DNA from: an uncultured Olsenella sp.
Lineage (GTDB): Bacteria; Actinomycetota; Coriobacteriia; Coriobacteriales; Atopobiaceae
DNA: 64,000 bases
Direction of reading: 5' to 3'
Assembly (NCBI GenBank): GCA_900314535.1
Contig: OMVT01000007.1
Location: 1-64,000 of the forward strand
Shown here: positions 7,957 through 16,489 of the stretch, one piece after another
How the letters are laid out: each line of letters opens with the position of its first letter
Numbering within the stretch: the first letter of the stretch is position 1
Program-made: the position numbers and the translations under genes
Notes under the pieces: model-generated
Databases searched by the model: none
Told to the model about the DNA's origin: nothing
What the model saw: only the letters and a program-made list of their open reading frames with translations

Positions 7957-9386
7957 CTGCGCCCCCAGAGCCAGCTTCTGGAAAGGAAGCTCTCTGCATC
8001 TGTGCTCACTGCCGCTCCCCCATCGAAGATGAGCGTGACCGTATTGGCTAGCGCTCGCACAAGCTCGGTATCGTGCGTCGCGCAGACGATGGTCGTGCCT
8101 GCCTCCTGCACCTTCTGGAGCGCCGCAGCCAGCCTTCTCTTCGAGCTCCGGTCAAGTCCCGTCGTCGGCTCATCCAGAAGCAGGATATCCGGCTTCGCAA
8201 GCAGCAGCTTCGCAATCGCCAGGAGCTCTTCCTGCCCGCCCGAGACGTCGTAGGGGTGCCGTGCGAGGAATGCCTCGTCCTGAGGAAGGCCCAGGGCCTC
8301 GAGCACCTCCAGAGCCTCTTTCCTGCCATAGCCAACAGAAGGTCCCCATTCCAGAAGCTCCTCTGAGATGGACGGCTTCTCGAAGAGCGCGCGCGGGTTC
8401 TGCGGCAGGAACGCCTGCATCTTCGCATGGGCGTTCCTCGCCTTTCCATGCTGCACCGAAGCGATGCCTGCAAGTACAGCAAGCGCCGTCGACTTGCCCG
8501 ATCCATTGCCGCCCAGAAGCACGCTGAAGCTTCCCTCAGGCACCGCAAACGAGAGGTCGCGAAGCACCCAGGGGGCACGCGCGGCATAGCGCTGGTAGAC
8601 ACGCTCAAGCTCTGCTGCCACACCAGCTGCAGCAGGATGCACGGCCGCCATGCCAGAAAGCGCTGAGGGTGCCTCTGCAAGGGCTCTGGCCTCTGCCTCT
8701 GCAAGCATGCCTCCTGCGGAAAGCGTCAAGGCCCTGTCTGCATAGGGGACGAGCATTCCGGGGTCGTGCGTCGCGACGATGACGGTGACACCGAGCTCCT
8801 GGTTCATGCGCCAGAGCAGCCCCAGGAAGGTCTTTGCGGCAAGCGGATCGAGCATGGAGGTCGGCTCGTCCAGGAGGAGAAGACGTGGCCTCATGACCAT
8901 GAGCGAGGCCAAGGCAAGAATCTGCTTCTGGCCGCCCGAAAGCTCGGAGGTGCGCTTCCGGAACCAGGAGTCGATACCGAAGAAATAGCAGGTCTCGGCT
9001 ATGCGCTGGCGCATCTCTTCCTGCGTCGAGCCCAGATTCTCGAGGCCGAAGGCAAGCTCGTGCCAGACCGTATCGCAGACGATCTGGCTCTCGGGGTCCT
9101 GGAACACGTATCCGATGCCAGAGGCAGACTCGGCCGGAGAGAGTGCATCAATCGGACGTCCGAAGAAGGAGATAGTGCCAGAAAACCTGCCGTGAGGTGC
9201 CAGCTCTGGCTTCGCGAGACGCAGAAGCGTCGTCTTGCCCGAGCCATTCTGACCGGAGAGGATCGTGAAGGAGCCTTCCGGCACGGAGAATGTGATGTCG
9301 GCAAGGACATCTGGCCCCTGCAGCTCCCCTTCCGGCACTGCATAGGCAAAGCTCACGTGGCTGAACTCCAGAGCGCTTTCTGTCAT
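7953..9386 (-). CDS. ECF transporter energy-coupling ATPase, two ABC domains fused
   Basis: This 477-aa protein carries two complete ABC ATPase domains in one chain, so it acts as EcfA1 plus EcfA2. Domain 1 (about 1-235) has Walker A SGQNGSGKTT and signature LSGGQKQ with Walker B LLLLDEPT. Domain 2 (about 260-475) has Walker A LGGNGSGKST, signature VSGGQEE and LLLDEPTTG. Most ECF modules encode the two ATPases separately. It overlaps EcfT upstream and the S component downstream by 4 bp each, consistent with coupled translation and fixed stoichiometry. It powers uptake by the S component in the membrane. Confidence 0.93.
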   Translation of the reverse strand: MTESALEFSHVSFAYAVPEGELQGPDVLADITFSVPEGSFTILSGQNGSGKTTLLRLAKPELAPHGRFSGTISFFGRPIDALSPAESASGIGYVFQDPESQIVCDTVWHELAFGLENLGSTQEEMRQRIAETCYFFGIDSWFRKRTSELSGGQKQILALASLMVMRPRLLLLDEPTSMLDPLAAKTFLGLLWRMNQELGVTVIVATHDPGMLVPYADRALTLSAGGMLAEAEARALAEAPSALSGMAAVHPAAAGVAAELERVYQRYAARAPWVLRDLSFAVPEGSFSVLLGGNGSGKSTALAVLAGIASVQHGKARNAHAKMQAFLPQNPRALFEKPSISEELLEWGPSVGYGRKEALEVLEALGLPQDEAFLARHPYDVSGGQEELLAIAKLLLAKPDILLLDEPTTGLDRSSKRRLAAALQKVQEAGTTIVCATHDTELVRALANTVTLIFDGGAAVSTDAESFLSRSWLWGRR

Positions 9387-10297
9387 CTCTCCTCCTTCCG
9401 CCAGAGCATCCGCTCATGCACGAGAGATCCTATGGGCAGGGCTGCAAGCATCATATAGGGCACATAGCCCCACCAGAAGACAAGCGTAGGCATTGTGGGA
9501 TAGAAGTGCCATTGTCCGACCGCCATGCCCGCAGGCACAGCCGAGGCAAGCCCGAGCGCGGCAAGGCCGATAAGCGCCACGGCATCCCGTGCATGGAATT
9601 CGTGCGTCTGGAAGGCTGACCGCTTCTGCCCCCGTGCCCACCCGCGGGCGCGCATCGCATCGGCACGTCCGATCGAGTCCTCGAGCATCCAGGAGAGCAG
9701 GATCCCTCCCGCCAGGATATCGGTCCGCTCCTTGGCAGACGAGGGCTGCCTTGCGGCAGTCGTCGCAAGGTGGACATCCTTCACGGCACGGTATCTCCTC
9801 ATGCTCTGGGGCACGAGCTGGGCAGCGATAGCCAAAGTCGTCGCCGCAGCAGGCGCCTTCGTGCCCATCATCTGCATGATCTCATCCTCGTTCACCATGG
9901 AGCTGAGGTTCTCGCACCAGAGCATGACGGAAACAAAGACTGCGCCCATCATCGCCCCGTAGACGAGGCTCTCGAGCTTAATCGTGAAGGGGCCGAGCAC
10001 GCAAAGCGTCGTTGCCCCATACCCGGCAAAGAGAGCATTCACGCAGGCCATGAGAAGGACAAGGCCCAGCTGCCAGCGAAGCTTTGCAAGCGTACGCGTC
10101 CAGCCACGGAGAATTCCTGAGAGCACGAATGCTGAGACGAGACTCAGGCACACATAGACCGGCTGCAGGGCAAACATGGCAAAGAGCAGAAGGGCGGTTC
10201 CTGCGGCAAGCGCAACGGCTGGATGGAAGGAGGCGAAGGGACGGAGTGTCTCCGAGACGTCCGTCCCTCCCTCCCCGAAATCATCAGTAGGAGACAT
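9383..10297 (-). CDS. ECF transporter transmembrane coupling protein EcfT
   Basis: The 304-aa integral membrane protein has N-terminal helices (about 25-135) and a cytoplasmic coupling region. Two coupling-helix motifs are visible: MRRYRAVKDVHLATT and ADAMRARGWARGQKR; the Ala-Arg-Gly cores contact the ATPases in this family. Two more helices lie near the C-terminus. It overlaps the EcfA gene by 4 bp and the upstream DUF4430 gene by 14 bp. The start at 10297 (MSPTDD) gives the shortest plausible overlap; a longer open frame to 10363 would run deep into the upstream gene. Confidence 0.88.
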   Translation of the reverse strand: MSPTDDFGEGGTDVSETLRPFASFHPAVALAAGTALLLFAMFALQPVYVCLSLVSAFVLSGILRGWTRTLAKLRWQLGLVLLMACVNALFAGYGATTLCVLGPFTIKLESLVYGAMMGAVFVSVMLWCENLSSMVNEDEIMQMMGTKAPAAATTLAIAAQLVPQSMRRYRAVKDVHLATTAARQPSSAKERTDILAGGILLSWMLEDSIGRADAMRARGWARGQKRSAFQTHEFHARDAVALIGLAALGLASAVPAGMAVGQWHFYPTMPTLVFWWGYVPYMMLAALPIGSLVHERMLWRKEER

Positions 10298-11375
10298 AGG
10301 CCCACGCAACCGAGTCGCCTGACGAGAGGACATGGTTCGCTGCAGAATGGCTCGGCTCGACACCGTTCACGGCATACACCCAGCCGCGCCTGTCGCGCGA
10401 GCTCGCCTCGACGCCGCCAATGCCGGTGATGTAGATGCCATACTGCGTATTCTGGGTGCTGACGCCGTAGCCTGCCGCCTCGAGTGCATCGAGGACGGAC
10501 GACCCCTGGGGAACCGTGACCGTGACAGAGGTCGAACTGCCGCCACCGAGGCTTGCATCGACGGAGACCGAGACGGTGATCTGGGAAGGCTCGGCAGCTG
10601 CGCTCGGAGAAGTCGATGCACCATTGCCTGACGTGCCAGAGCCTGTCTGAGAAGAGGTACCGGTGCTGCCAGAGCTTCCCTTGCCTTCTTCGCCGCCGTT
10701 TCCCTGCGCCCCATTGCCGGACTGCCCAGATGCACTGCCTTCAGCATTTGAGCTGTCGCTGCCGCCCTGCTCGGGTACATCGGCAAGACCCAAATCCTGC
10801 GAGGCTGCATCGGGAAGCGTGCAGGAGGAAAGCGATGAGAGGAGCTCTTCTGTGCTCTGGGCATCTGTTGCAGGCGCAGCACCTGCATCGAGCGTGCCGT
10901 CAAAGACCTGGGCACCGGCCGAGGTATTGACTGACCAGGAGACCGCAAAGTCGTCTGACCCCGTCTCATCCTCGAGCCACTGTGCCAGGGCAAGCAGGCG
11001 CTTTGCGGCAAGCGGCACGGCATCTGCTGCTGCCCCATCGTCCGTAACGACGACGCTGACCTTGCCGTCCTCGAGCGTGACCGTGGCAGCAGAAGGATCG
11101 AGGCCGATACCTTCGCCCTGCCAGGAAAGGTCCTGGAGCGCTGCCTGGATGCGTGCCTCAGTAAGCGCTGGCGCATCTTCGACCGCGCTCTCTGCGCCCT
11201 CTACCGAAGAGCTAAGCCCCTGAGGCATATCGAAGGCGAGAGCAAAGAGTGCCACGCTGAATGCCACAAGGACGATGCCGCAGATGAGCGGCAGCTTCCA
11301 GCCTGGGCGGCGCCTGGTGCTCCCGCCGCCCTCAGGCTTCTGATTGTCTGTGTCGTGGACGATATATTCTGCCAC
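10284..11375 (-). CDS. Membrane-anchored DUF4430 (transcobalamin-like) protein
   Basis: The 363-aa protein has a basic N-terminus, one transmembrane helix (about 28-48), a predicted extracellular middle region, a Gly/Ser/Asn low-complexity linker (about 205-270) and a C-terminal DUF4430 domain (about 275-363) with GSSVLDALEAAGY, GWVYAVNGVEPS and GDSVAWAYV. DUF4430 is related to the C-terminal domain of transcobalamin/intrinsic factor. The type II orientation puts DUF4430 outside the cell. It starts with GTG one nucleotide after the stop of the upstream surface protein, with AGGAG inside that gene. Inferred role: binding cobalamin at the membrane and handing it to the ECF importer. Confidence 0.8.
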   Translation of the reverse strand: MAEYIVHDTDNQKPEGGGSTRRRPGWKLPLICGIVLVAFSVALFALAFDMPQGLSSSVEGAESAVEDAPALTEARIQAALQDLSWQGEGIGLDPSAATVTLEDGKVSVVVTDDGAAADAVPLAAKRLLALAQWLEDETGSDDFAVSWSVNTSAGAQVFDGTLDAGAAPATDAQSTEELLSSLSSCTLPDAASQDLGLADVPEQGGSDSSNAEGSASGQSGNGAQGNGGEEGKGSSGSTGTSSQTGSGTSGNGASTSPSAAAEPSQITVSVSVDASLGGGSSTSVTVTVPQGSSVLDALEAAGYGVSTQNTQYGIYITGIGGVEASSRDRRGWVYAVNGVEPSHSAANHVLSSGDSVAWAYVSY

Positions 11376-11376
11376 G

Positions 11377-14118
11377 CTACTTCTCCTGCTTTCTGCGCTT
11401 GAGCGCGAGAAGGATCAGGAAGAGGCCCAGGACGAGCAGAACGATCGGCACGGCAATCTTCCACGCATCGCCTGCTGCATTCGTCCCAGCCGTATCCTGG
11501 GCAGCAGCACCCAGATCTTTCGAGCTTCCGGTGGATGAGCTCGAAGAGGACGAGCTCGAAGGCTTTGAGGTATCGGTCGCAGTGCTTGCGGCCTCAGCCG
11601 GTGCGGAAGCGTCTGTGCTGCCGCTCACGCCGGTCGTCTGGACCGTGTCCGTCGCAGCGGTTCCAGCAGATGTGGACGTACGTGCAGAGCGCGTCACAGG
11701 AGCGCTGCCCTGGGAGCCGTTGCTGTCGGATGCATCCGTGCCTTCGGTGCCGCCATTGCCTGCAGGAGCGGCTCCGCCATTCTCCTGGCCTGTGCTATTC
11801 TCGTTGCCGCTGTTCCCGTTGCTGTTGTCAGGGTTCGGTGTCGGTTCAGGCTCTGGCTCGTTTTCGGTCCACTTCGCATAGAGCAACATCGTGCTGCCAC
11901 TCGGCCTCACATAGGTCGCCGAAGCATCGAATGCCGTCTCGAACTCCGGATCGAGATACCAGCCGGCAAATGTATAGGCATCGCGCGTCGGCTCCTCGAC
12001 ACTCCCCGCTGCCATGCCGGAAACTATGGTCTTCGACTCGACGCTGCTGCCGCCGTTGCTTACAAAGGAAAGCGTCCAGGTCTCCGTCTTCGCCAGGACA
12101 TTCTTGAGAGCAAAGAGATAGCCGGAATCGTTCGTATAGAAGATGAGGCCCGCCTTCGAGGCGATCGGGGATGCGGTGCAGTAGTTCTGGTAGGTAGCAT
12201 CTCCCGGCGTGAAGATTGCTTGGGCCGTGGAGAGCGCACCATCCTTGTAGCTTACGAGCGAGAGGCCGCCAGGATTGCTGTTCGTCGTCACATAGATGGA
12301 TATAGCAGTGCCGCCAGAAACCACGAGCGGCGTCGACTGCACGGCACCATTGCCGACTTCGATTGTCTGGGGCACATAGCCTGCCTCGCCGATGCAGGAA
12401 AGATCGATAGCGGAAAGGGTCCCTTCATAGGGCCAGCTCGTGCCCGTCGAGCCGCCGATGAAGGCGACGCCGTTGGAAACCACGGCTGTCGAGGTCGAAC
12501 GGTCAGCAAACTTGGCAGAGCCAGTCTCAGAGATTGTCGTTCCGGAGACATTCAGCACATGGAGCACGCCGTCTGTCGTCACGGCCAGATACTCTTCATC
12601 CGACACCTTCGTGATGCTTGCATGGCTTGCGCTGCCAAGGCTCACGGAGGAGATGACGGAGCCATCCGTGCCGTTCACGAGATAGGCAGAGCCCTTCTCG
12701 TCTGCAATCACGATGTCAGAACCATGGGAGGCGGCACCTGCCCAGTAGTATTCGTCGTTCTCCGTCGTGACCTGCCAGCTCGAACCATCGTTCAAGGAAG
12801 CAGAAACGAGATAGCCTGTCCCATTGAGCGGGTTCATCCAGTCGACGACAGAGAATGCCGCAAAGATGCGTCCTCCTGCAACCGTGAGGGACGAGAGCGT
12901 CTGCGTCGCACCAGACGCTGCGATGCGCGGCGTCTCCCAGACAAGCTTCAGCGAATCGGCAGAATCGCCGCTATAGAGCGTATAGGCCATGAGGCGGCCA
13001 TCATCGAGCGGGACGATCAGGAGCCCTTCTGCGTAGACAGGACGGCAGAAATAGCCGGACTTCGTCGAGATCTTCTTCGTAGCCAGGACCGCACCATCAG
13101 AGGAGTCGATGACCTGGAGCGTGCCGCCCGAGACCATATAGATCTTGCCGTCCACGAGCACAGGGTCGGAAGCGCCCATGCCGATCTTGACCGGATTCCA
13201 GGCAAGGGCCGTATTCGAGGCAGAGATCGGCGTATCGGCCGTGACGGTACCGCCTTCCATGCCCTGGTTGAAGCCAGCCCACTCGGCTGTGCCTTCCGTG
13301 CGCGTGGCTCCTGCATCCGGCTTCTCGAGGCTCGGATCCGAGACGGTCTTCGCGCTGTCGAGCGCAGTACCGGAGCCAGAGTAGTACCAGACGACCTCCA
13401 TGCCTTCCGTGAGCGTGACCTCGGACATGCCGGACTCGGAGGCGGCACCATTCACGAAGAGCTGCCAGTACTTGCCGGTCGTGCTGTCGTAGCCATAGGC
13501 CTTCCCATCGAAGGGCGAGGTGATCGTGTTGAGGTAGGCACCCCGAGACGATGCCAGGATATCGGCCGCGAGCGTGCCCTTGAAGGCATCCTCGGTGAGG
13601 TCTGCTGCGGTCTTGCCGGACTCCACCTTCACCGTCTTCTGGGCGAGCCAGTCGCAGTCATTGCCCTCGGCATCCGGACCTATGACACGGATCTTGACGG
13701 AGATCTCCGTGGCATCTGTCGCTGCAGCGGCTGTCGTGCCAGCTGCAGCTGATGCTGTGGCTTCGGTGCTTGCAGAGGCGGACTTGCCCTTCTGGCCTGC
13801 TGCAGAAGTATCAGAGTTCTTTGCGCTTTCGCTCGAAGAAGCTGCAGAGCTGCTGCTCTCGGATGCAGCATCGGCGCTCTTCTGGGCGCTCTCTTCCGTG
13901 CTGCCCTCAGCGGCTTCTGTCTTCTTCTGGGAGTCCGCAGATGCAGCAGCGTTCTTGGCGGAACCGCTCTCGGCGGCAGCCGCCTCCTGCGTGGACGCCG
14001 TCTCGAGCGTGCCTTCTGCCAGCGCCACCTGCGGCACCTGGCACCAGGCAAGCGAGAGGCTGAGCACGAATGCCAGCATGCGCTTTGCGGTCGCTAGCTT
14101 TTCTGGCTGATTCTTCAT
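11377..14118 (-). CDS. Large surface protein: DUF4430, PQQ-like propeller, InlB-type repeat, membrane anchor
   Basis: The 913-aa product starts with a signal peptide (about 1-34, ending QVALAEG). A Ser/Ala/Glu/Thr-rich stretch of about 100 residues follows, then a DUF4430-type domain (about 140-260; YWQLFVNGAASESG, GMEVVWYYSG). Next is a PQQ-like beta-propeller region (about 290-690) with repeated blades such as DPVLVDGKIYMVSGG, one InlB B-type repeat (about 700-765; VSNGGSSVESKTIVSG, YTFAGWYLDPEFE), a long Ser/Gly/Asn/Thr linker and a C-terminal transmembrane helix with KRRKQEK. No LPXTG sorting motif is visible. It is the first gene behind the cobalamin riboswitch, so B12 capture at the cell surface is inferred. 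The start at 14118 has an AGGAAAGGAAGG site. Confidence 0.82.
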   Translation of the reverse strand: MKNQPEKLATAKRMLAFVLSLSLAWCQVPQVALAEGTLETASTQEAAAAESGSAKNAAASADSQKKTEAAEGSTEESAQKSADAASESSSSAASSSESAKNSDTSAAGQKGKSASASTEATASAAAGTTAAAATDATEISVKIRVIGPDAEGNDCDWLAQKTVKVESGKTAADLTEDAFKGTLAADILASSRGAYLNTITSPFDGKAYGYDSTTGKYWQLFVNGAASESGMSEVTLTEGMEVVWYYSGSGTALDSAKTVSDPSLEKPDAGATRTEGTAEWAGFNQGMEGGTVTADTPISASNTALAWNPVKIGMGASDPVLVDGKIYMVSGGTLQVIDSSDGAVLATKKISTKSGYFCRPVYAEGLLIVPLDDGRLMAYTLYSGDSADSLKLVWETPRIAASGATQTLSSLTVAGGRIFAAFSVVDWMNPLNGTGYLVSASLNDGSSWQVTTENDEYYWAGAASHGSDIVIADEKGSAYLVNGTDGSVISSVSLGSASHASITKVSDEEYLAVTTDGVLHVLNVSGTTISETGSAKFADRSTSTAVVSNGVAFIGGSTGTSWPYEGTLSAIDLSCIGEAGYVPQTIEVGNGAVQSTPLVVSGGTAISIYVTTNSNPGGLSLVSYKDGALSTAQAIFTPGDATYQNYCTASPIASKAGLIFYTNDSGYLFALKNVLAKTETWTLSFVSNGGSSVESKTIVSGMAAGSVEEPTRDAYTFAGWYLDPEFETAFDASATYVRPSGSTMLLYAKWTENEPEPEPTPNPDNSNGNSGNENSTGQENGGAAPAGNGGTEGTDASDSNGSQGSAPVTRSARTSTSAGTAATDTVQTTGVSGSTDASAPAEAASTATDTSKPSSSSSSSSSTGSSKDLGAAAQDTAGTNAAGDAWKIAVPIVLLVLGLFLILLALKRRKQEK

Positions 14119-14237
14119 CGAGCCCTTCCTTTCCTCCCGGAAAAGCGGGCTGCCAGACGCCGAGAGGGCGGCAGGCCACGCCTGCTGCCCCATCTGTTCC
14201 GGCCAGCCTCCCCCTTTGCCCAGGACGCTTCGGACCT

Positions 14238-14412
14238 TAGGATGGAGGGCAGGTCTCCTGGCTTGGGGGATGGCAGAAGCCTTCCTGGACCCCTTCTCAG
14301 GCTCAAGGCCCAATGGGCGTGCGTCCAGGTGTTCCCCGATACAGTAGTGGCGGCTGTCCCGGATTCCGACCGGGTTCCCTTTTGATCGCTCCAGGGGAGC
14401 GAACCTCTCCAT
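14238..14412 (-). promoter_or_regulatory. Cobalamin riboswitch (AdoCbl/MeCbl aptamer)
   Basis: On the minus strand the leader contains, in order, GATCAAAAGGGAACCCGGT, ATCCGGGACAG, CCGCCACTACTGTA and, at 14263-14248, the B12 box AGCCAGGAGACCTGCC. These are the conserved core elements of the cobalamin riboswitch in the right order and spacing. It lies about 120 nt upstream of the start codon of the large DUF4430 surface protein. A GC-rich hairpin region between the aptamer and the ribosome site could be the expression platform. Binding of cobalamin should turn the transport operon off. Confidence 0.95.
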
Positions 14413-14639
14413 CCGACAGTGTCTCTATGTTGTTCGGCAGCATCTTGCTGCCTTCTGACTTCAGTCTAGCAAGCATCTGGCTGAATGGCAGCGCAAAACG
14501 CATGGAAGCGCTCGGAGCTTTTCGTCCTTTTTCTCCTCTCCCCTGTTTCCTGGCACCGTCCACACACAAGGGGAGCTCCGTACACAAGCCAAGCTGCTAG
14601 GCTCTCTCTTGAAGGTCACGCCGTCCAAGGAGGCACCTC

Positions 14640-15116
14640 ATGCTCTATGTCGGAAACTTCAGCTACAACGACGAGCTCGACGCTGCACACAACTACTGCC
14701 TCATGCCCTGCATCGTGAAGGCAGCCGACGCCGATGAAGCGCTCGAGAAGTTCGCGAACCATTTCGAGGACATCCGCCAGAATTCGGACCTGCTCGAAGG
14801 AGCGAAGGAAATCTATCTCGATTCCCTCGTCGAGCTCGCCGAGGAGCCGGAAGAGCCGCTCGTGACGCAGTGGCAGAAGATCGTGCCGACGCGCGAAGGC
14901 CTCTGCTCGCTCGTGAGCGCAACGCCTCTCGCAGAAGGAGACGAAGCCATCTCCTACGATATGAGAAGCGAACCTGCCGACGAAGACGACGCCGATGAGG
15001 ACGACGAGGATGCAGAGGACACAGCGCTCGAGGATGCACGCGAGATCTTCGGCTTCACGGGCGACGATATCGAGCTCGAGGGATACGACGAGGAGCCGTT
15101 CATCGTCTTCGAATAG
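14640..15116 (+). CDS. Acidic protein of unknown function
   Basis: I do not recognise this 158-aa protein. The N-terminal two thirds look like a compact mixed alpha/beta domain (MLYVGNFSYNDELDAAHNY, then a helix with EALEKFANHFEDI). A strongly acidic segment follows (about 112-130, mostly Asp/Glu) and a short C-terminal part ends EEPFIVFE. There is no signal peptide or membrane helix. The start has a near-perfect AGGAGG site. It is transcribed divergently from the cobalamin riboswitch operon and ends at a bidirectional terminator shared with lgt. It seems to be a single-gene unit of the cytoplasm. Confidence 0.75.
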   Translation: MLYVGNFSYNDELDAAHNYCLMPCIVKAADADEALEKFANHFEDIRQNSDLLEGAKEIYLDSLVELAEEPEEPLVTQWQKIVPTREGLCSLVSATPLAEGDEAISYDMRSEPADEDDADEDDEDAEDTALEDAREIFGFTGDDIELEGYDEEPFIVFE

Positions 15117-15138
15117 AGAAGAAGAGCGATATATATGA

Positions 15139-15167
15139 GGAAGGCCAGGCACCAAGCCTGGCCTTCC
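15139..15167. terminator. Bidirectional terminator between the acidic protein gene and lgt
   Basis: A 12-bp perfect stem (GGAAGGCCAGGC with its complement) closes a 5-nt loop ACCAA. The plus strand continues TTCTTT, and the minus strand CTCATATATA. Both neighbouring genes converge on it. Confidence 0.75.
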
Positions 15168-15179
15168 TTCTTTCTGGCG

Positions 15180-16022
15180 CTATTTCGTGTGCGCCGGTGC
15201 CTTCTTGAGGTAGCCGACCTGCGGCAGCTGGTACTTGTGGGCAAAGGCAAGGATAACGAGGCCGATGATGAAGATCGGGATCGAGAGGCACTGCCCCATC
15301 GTGAGCCAGTTCGTGCCGAGGAGATAGCCGAGCTGTGCATCCGGAAGACGCACGAACTCGATCAGGAAGCGGAAGACGCCGTAAAGCGTGAGGAACGTGC
15401 CGATGAACGTGCCCTGGGGGCGGGGCGGCTTCTTCCTCGAGAGCGCAAAGAGGACGACGAAGATCACAAGTCCTTCGAGGATGGCTTCATAGAGCTGCGA
15501 CGGGTGCCTGTAGACGTTGCCGCCCGTCTCGAACATGACGCCCCAGGGAAGATCGGTCGGCTTGCCCCAGAGCTCGCCGTTCACGAAGTTCGCGCAGCGG
15601 CCGAAGAAGAGGCCCAGAGGCGCGCCGCAGACAGCCATGTCTGCAACCGAGAGCGTCGAGATATGGAGATGGCGGCAGACGAGCCAGCCACCGACAATGG
15701 CGCCGCAGAGCCCGCCATGGAAGCTCATGCCGCCCTCATTGAAGGCCAGGATCGAGGCAGGATGCGCAAGATAGTAGCCAGCCCCATAGAACAGGATATA
15801 GAAGAGGCGGGCACCGATGATGACACCGAAGGCGACGCCAATCACGATCGAGAGCAGGTCGTCTTCCACGATATCGAGCTCCCAGCGCCTATTCAGGCTC
15901 CTGATCACGAGATAGGCGCAGATGAACCCTGCGAGATACGCGATGCCGTACCACCTGATGGCAATAGGGCCGATCTGGATGGCTATCGGATTCAGATGCT
16001 GGTAGATCTCATTGAGCCACAT
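15180..16022 (-). CDS. lgt: Prolipoprotein diacylglyceryl transferase
   Basis: The 280-aa polytopic membrane protein matches Lgt. It transfers diacylglycerol from phosphatidylglycerol to the lipobox Cys of prolipoproteins. Key features are IRWYGIAYLAGF near residue 23, SFHGGLCGAIVGGW with the conserved HGG, and the Lgt signature GRCANFVNGELWGKPTD with the essential Arg, Asn and Glu. About seven helices are predicted. The start at 16022 follows GAGGAG. It faces the acidic protein gene across a shared terminator and lies downstream of nifU on the same strand with a hairpin in between. Confidence 0.95.
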   Translation of the reverse strand: MWLNEIYQHLNPIAIQIGPIAIRWYGIAYLAGFICAYLVIRSLNRRWELDIVEDDLLSIVIGVAFGVIIGARLFYILFYGAGYYLAHPASILAFNEGGMSFHGGLCGAIVGGWLVCRHLHISTLSVADMAVCGAPLGLFFGRCANFVNGELWGKPTDLPWGVMFETGGNVYRHPSQLYEAILEGLVIFVVLFALSRKKPPRPQGTFIGTFLTLYGVFRFLIEFVRLPDAQLGYLLGTNWLTMGQCLSIPIFIIGLVILAFAHKYQLPQVGYLKKAPAHTK

Positions 16023-16054
16023 GGGCGCTCCTCGGTGCTTTCTGCCTTACAAGA

Positions 16055-16087
16055 AGCAGCAGCCGAAGGGACGCTCCGGCTGCTGCT
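16055..16087 (-). terminator. Hairpin between nifU-like gene and lgt
   Basis: An 11-bp stem (AGCAGCAGCCG with CGGCTGCTGCT) lies 20 bp past the NifU-like stop; CTTCTTGT follows on the minus strand. Probable terminator of the small gene. Confidence 0.5.
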
Positions 16088-16108
16088 CTCACTTCTTCTA
16101 TCGAAATC

Positions 16109-16342
16109 CTACATCATCGACTGCACGCGGGTCACGCCCGGGACGTGCTCCTTCAGGATGCGCTCGATGCCCATCGACATGTCGTAGCTCGAGAGCGGGC
16201 AGCCTGCGCATGCACCCTGCATCTCGAGGGAGACAACGCCGTCGTCGTCCACATCGACAAGCTCCACGTCGCCGCCATCTGCCTGAAGGCTCTGACGGAT
16301 CACGTCGATCGTCGCAGCCAGAAGTTCCTTGTCTACAGCCAT
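16109..16342 (-). CDS. NifU C-terminal domain protein (Fe-S carrier)
   Basis: The 77-aa protein is a single NifU-C (Nfu) domain. It starts with helices (LLAATIDVIRQSL) and the QADGGDVELVDVDDDGVV segment, followed by the cluster-binding GACAGCPLS, where the two Cys of CxxC would hold a labile Fe-S cluster shared across a dimer. The length equals a bare Nfu domain, with no scaffold N-terminus. Role: delivery of Fe-S clusters to target proteins. It is flanked by hairpins and is probably transcribed alone or by read-through from tyrS-U32. Confidence 0.92.
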   Translation of the reverse strand: MAVDKELLAATIDVIRQSLQADGGDVELVDVDDDGVVSLEMQGACAGCPLSSYDMSMGIERILKEHVPGVTRVQSMM

Positions 16343-16471
16343 AATCCTAAGCTTCCTTTCACCGCGGCTCGTCGCCGCTGGGGACCCTCTCCCCTGTCGG
16401 TTTTTCGCTGGACTGATAATACCCCTATTGAACTAGCAATTGCACGTCTTCGGAAGAGCGTCACAAAATGC

Positions 16472-16487
16472 TACCCTTCCGAGGGTA
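16472..16487 (-). terminator. Probable terminator after the U32 peptidase gene
   Basis: A short stem TACCCT/AGGGTA with a 4-nt loop is followed on the minus strand by GCATTTTGTG. It sits right at the end of the U32 gene. Confidence 0.4.
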
Positions 16488-16489
16488 TA

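Noticed and set aside
12220-13752. Long plus-strand frame opposite the DUF4430 surface protein gene
   Set aside because: It is a mirror frame of a high-GC gene. The minus-strand frame has signal peptide, domains and anchor; the plus frame is Arg-rich without motifs or ribosome site.
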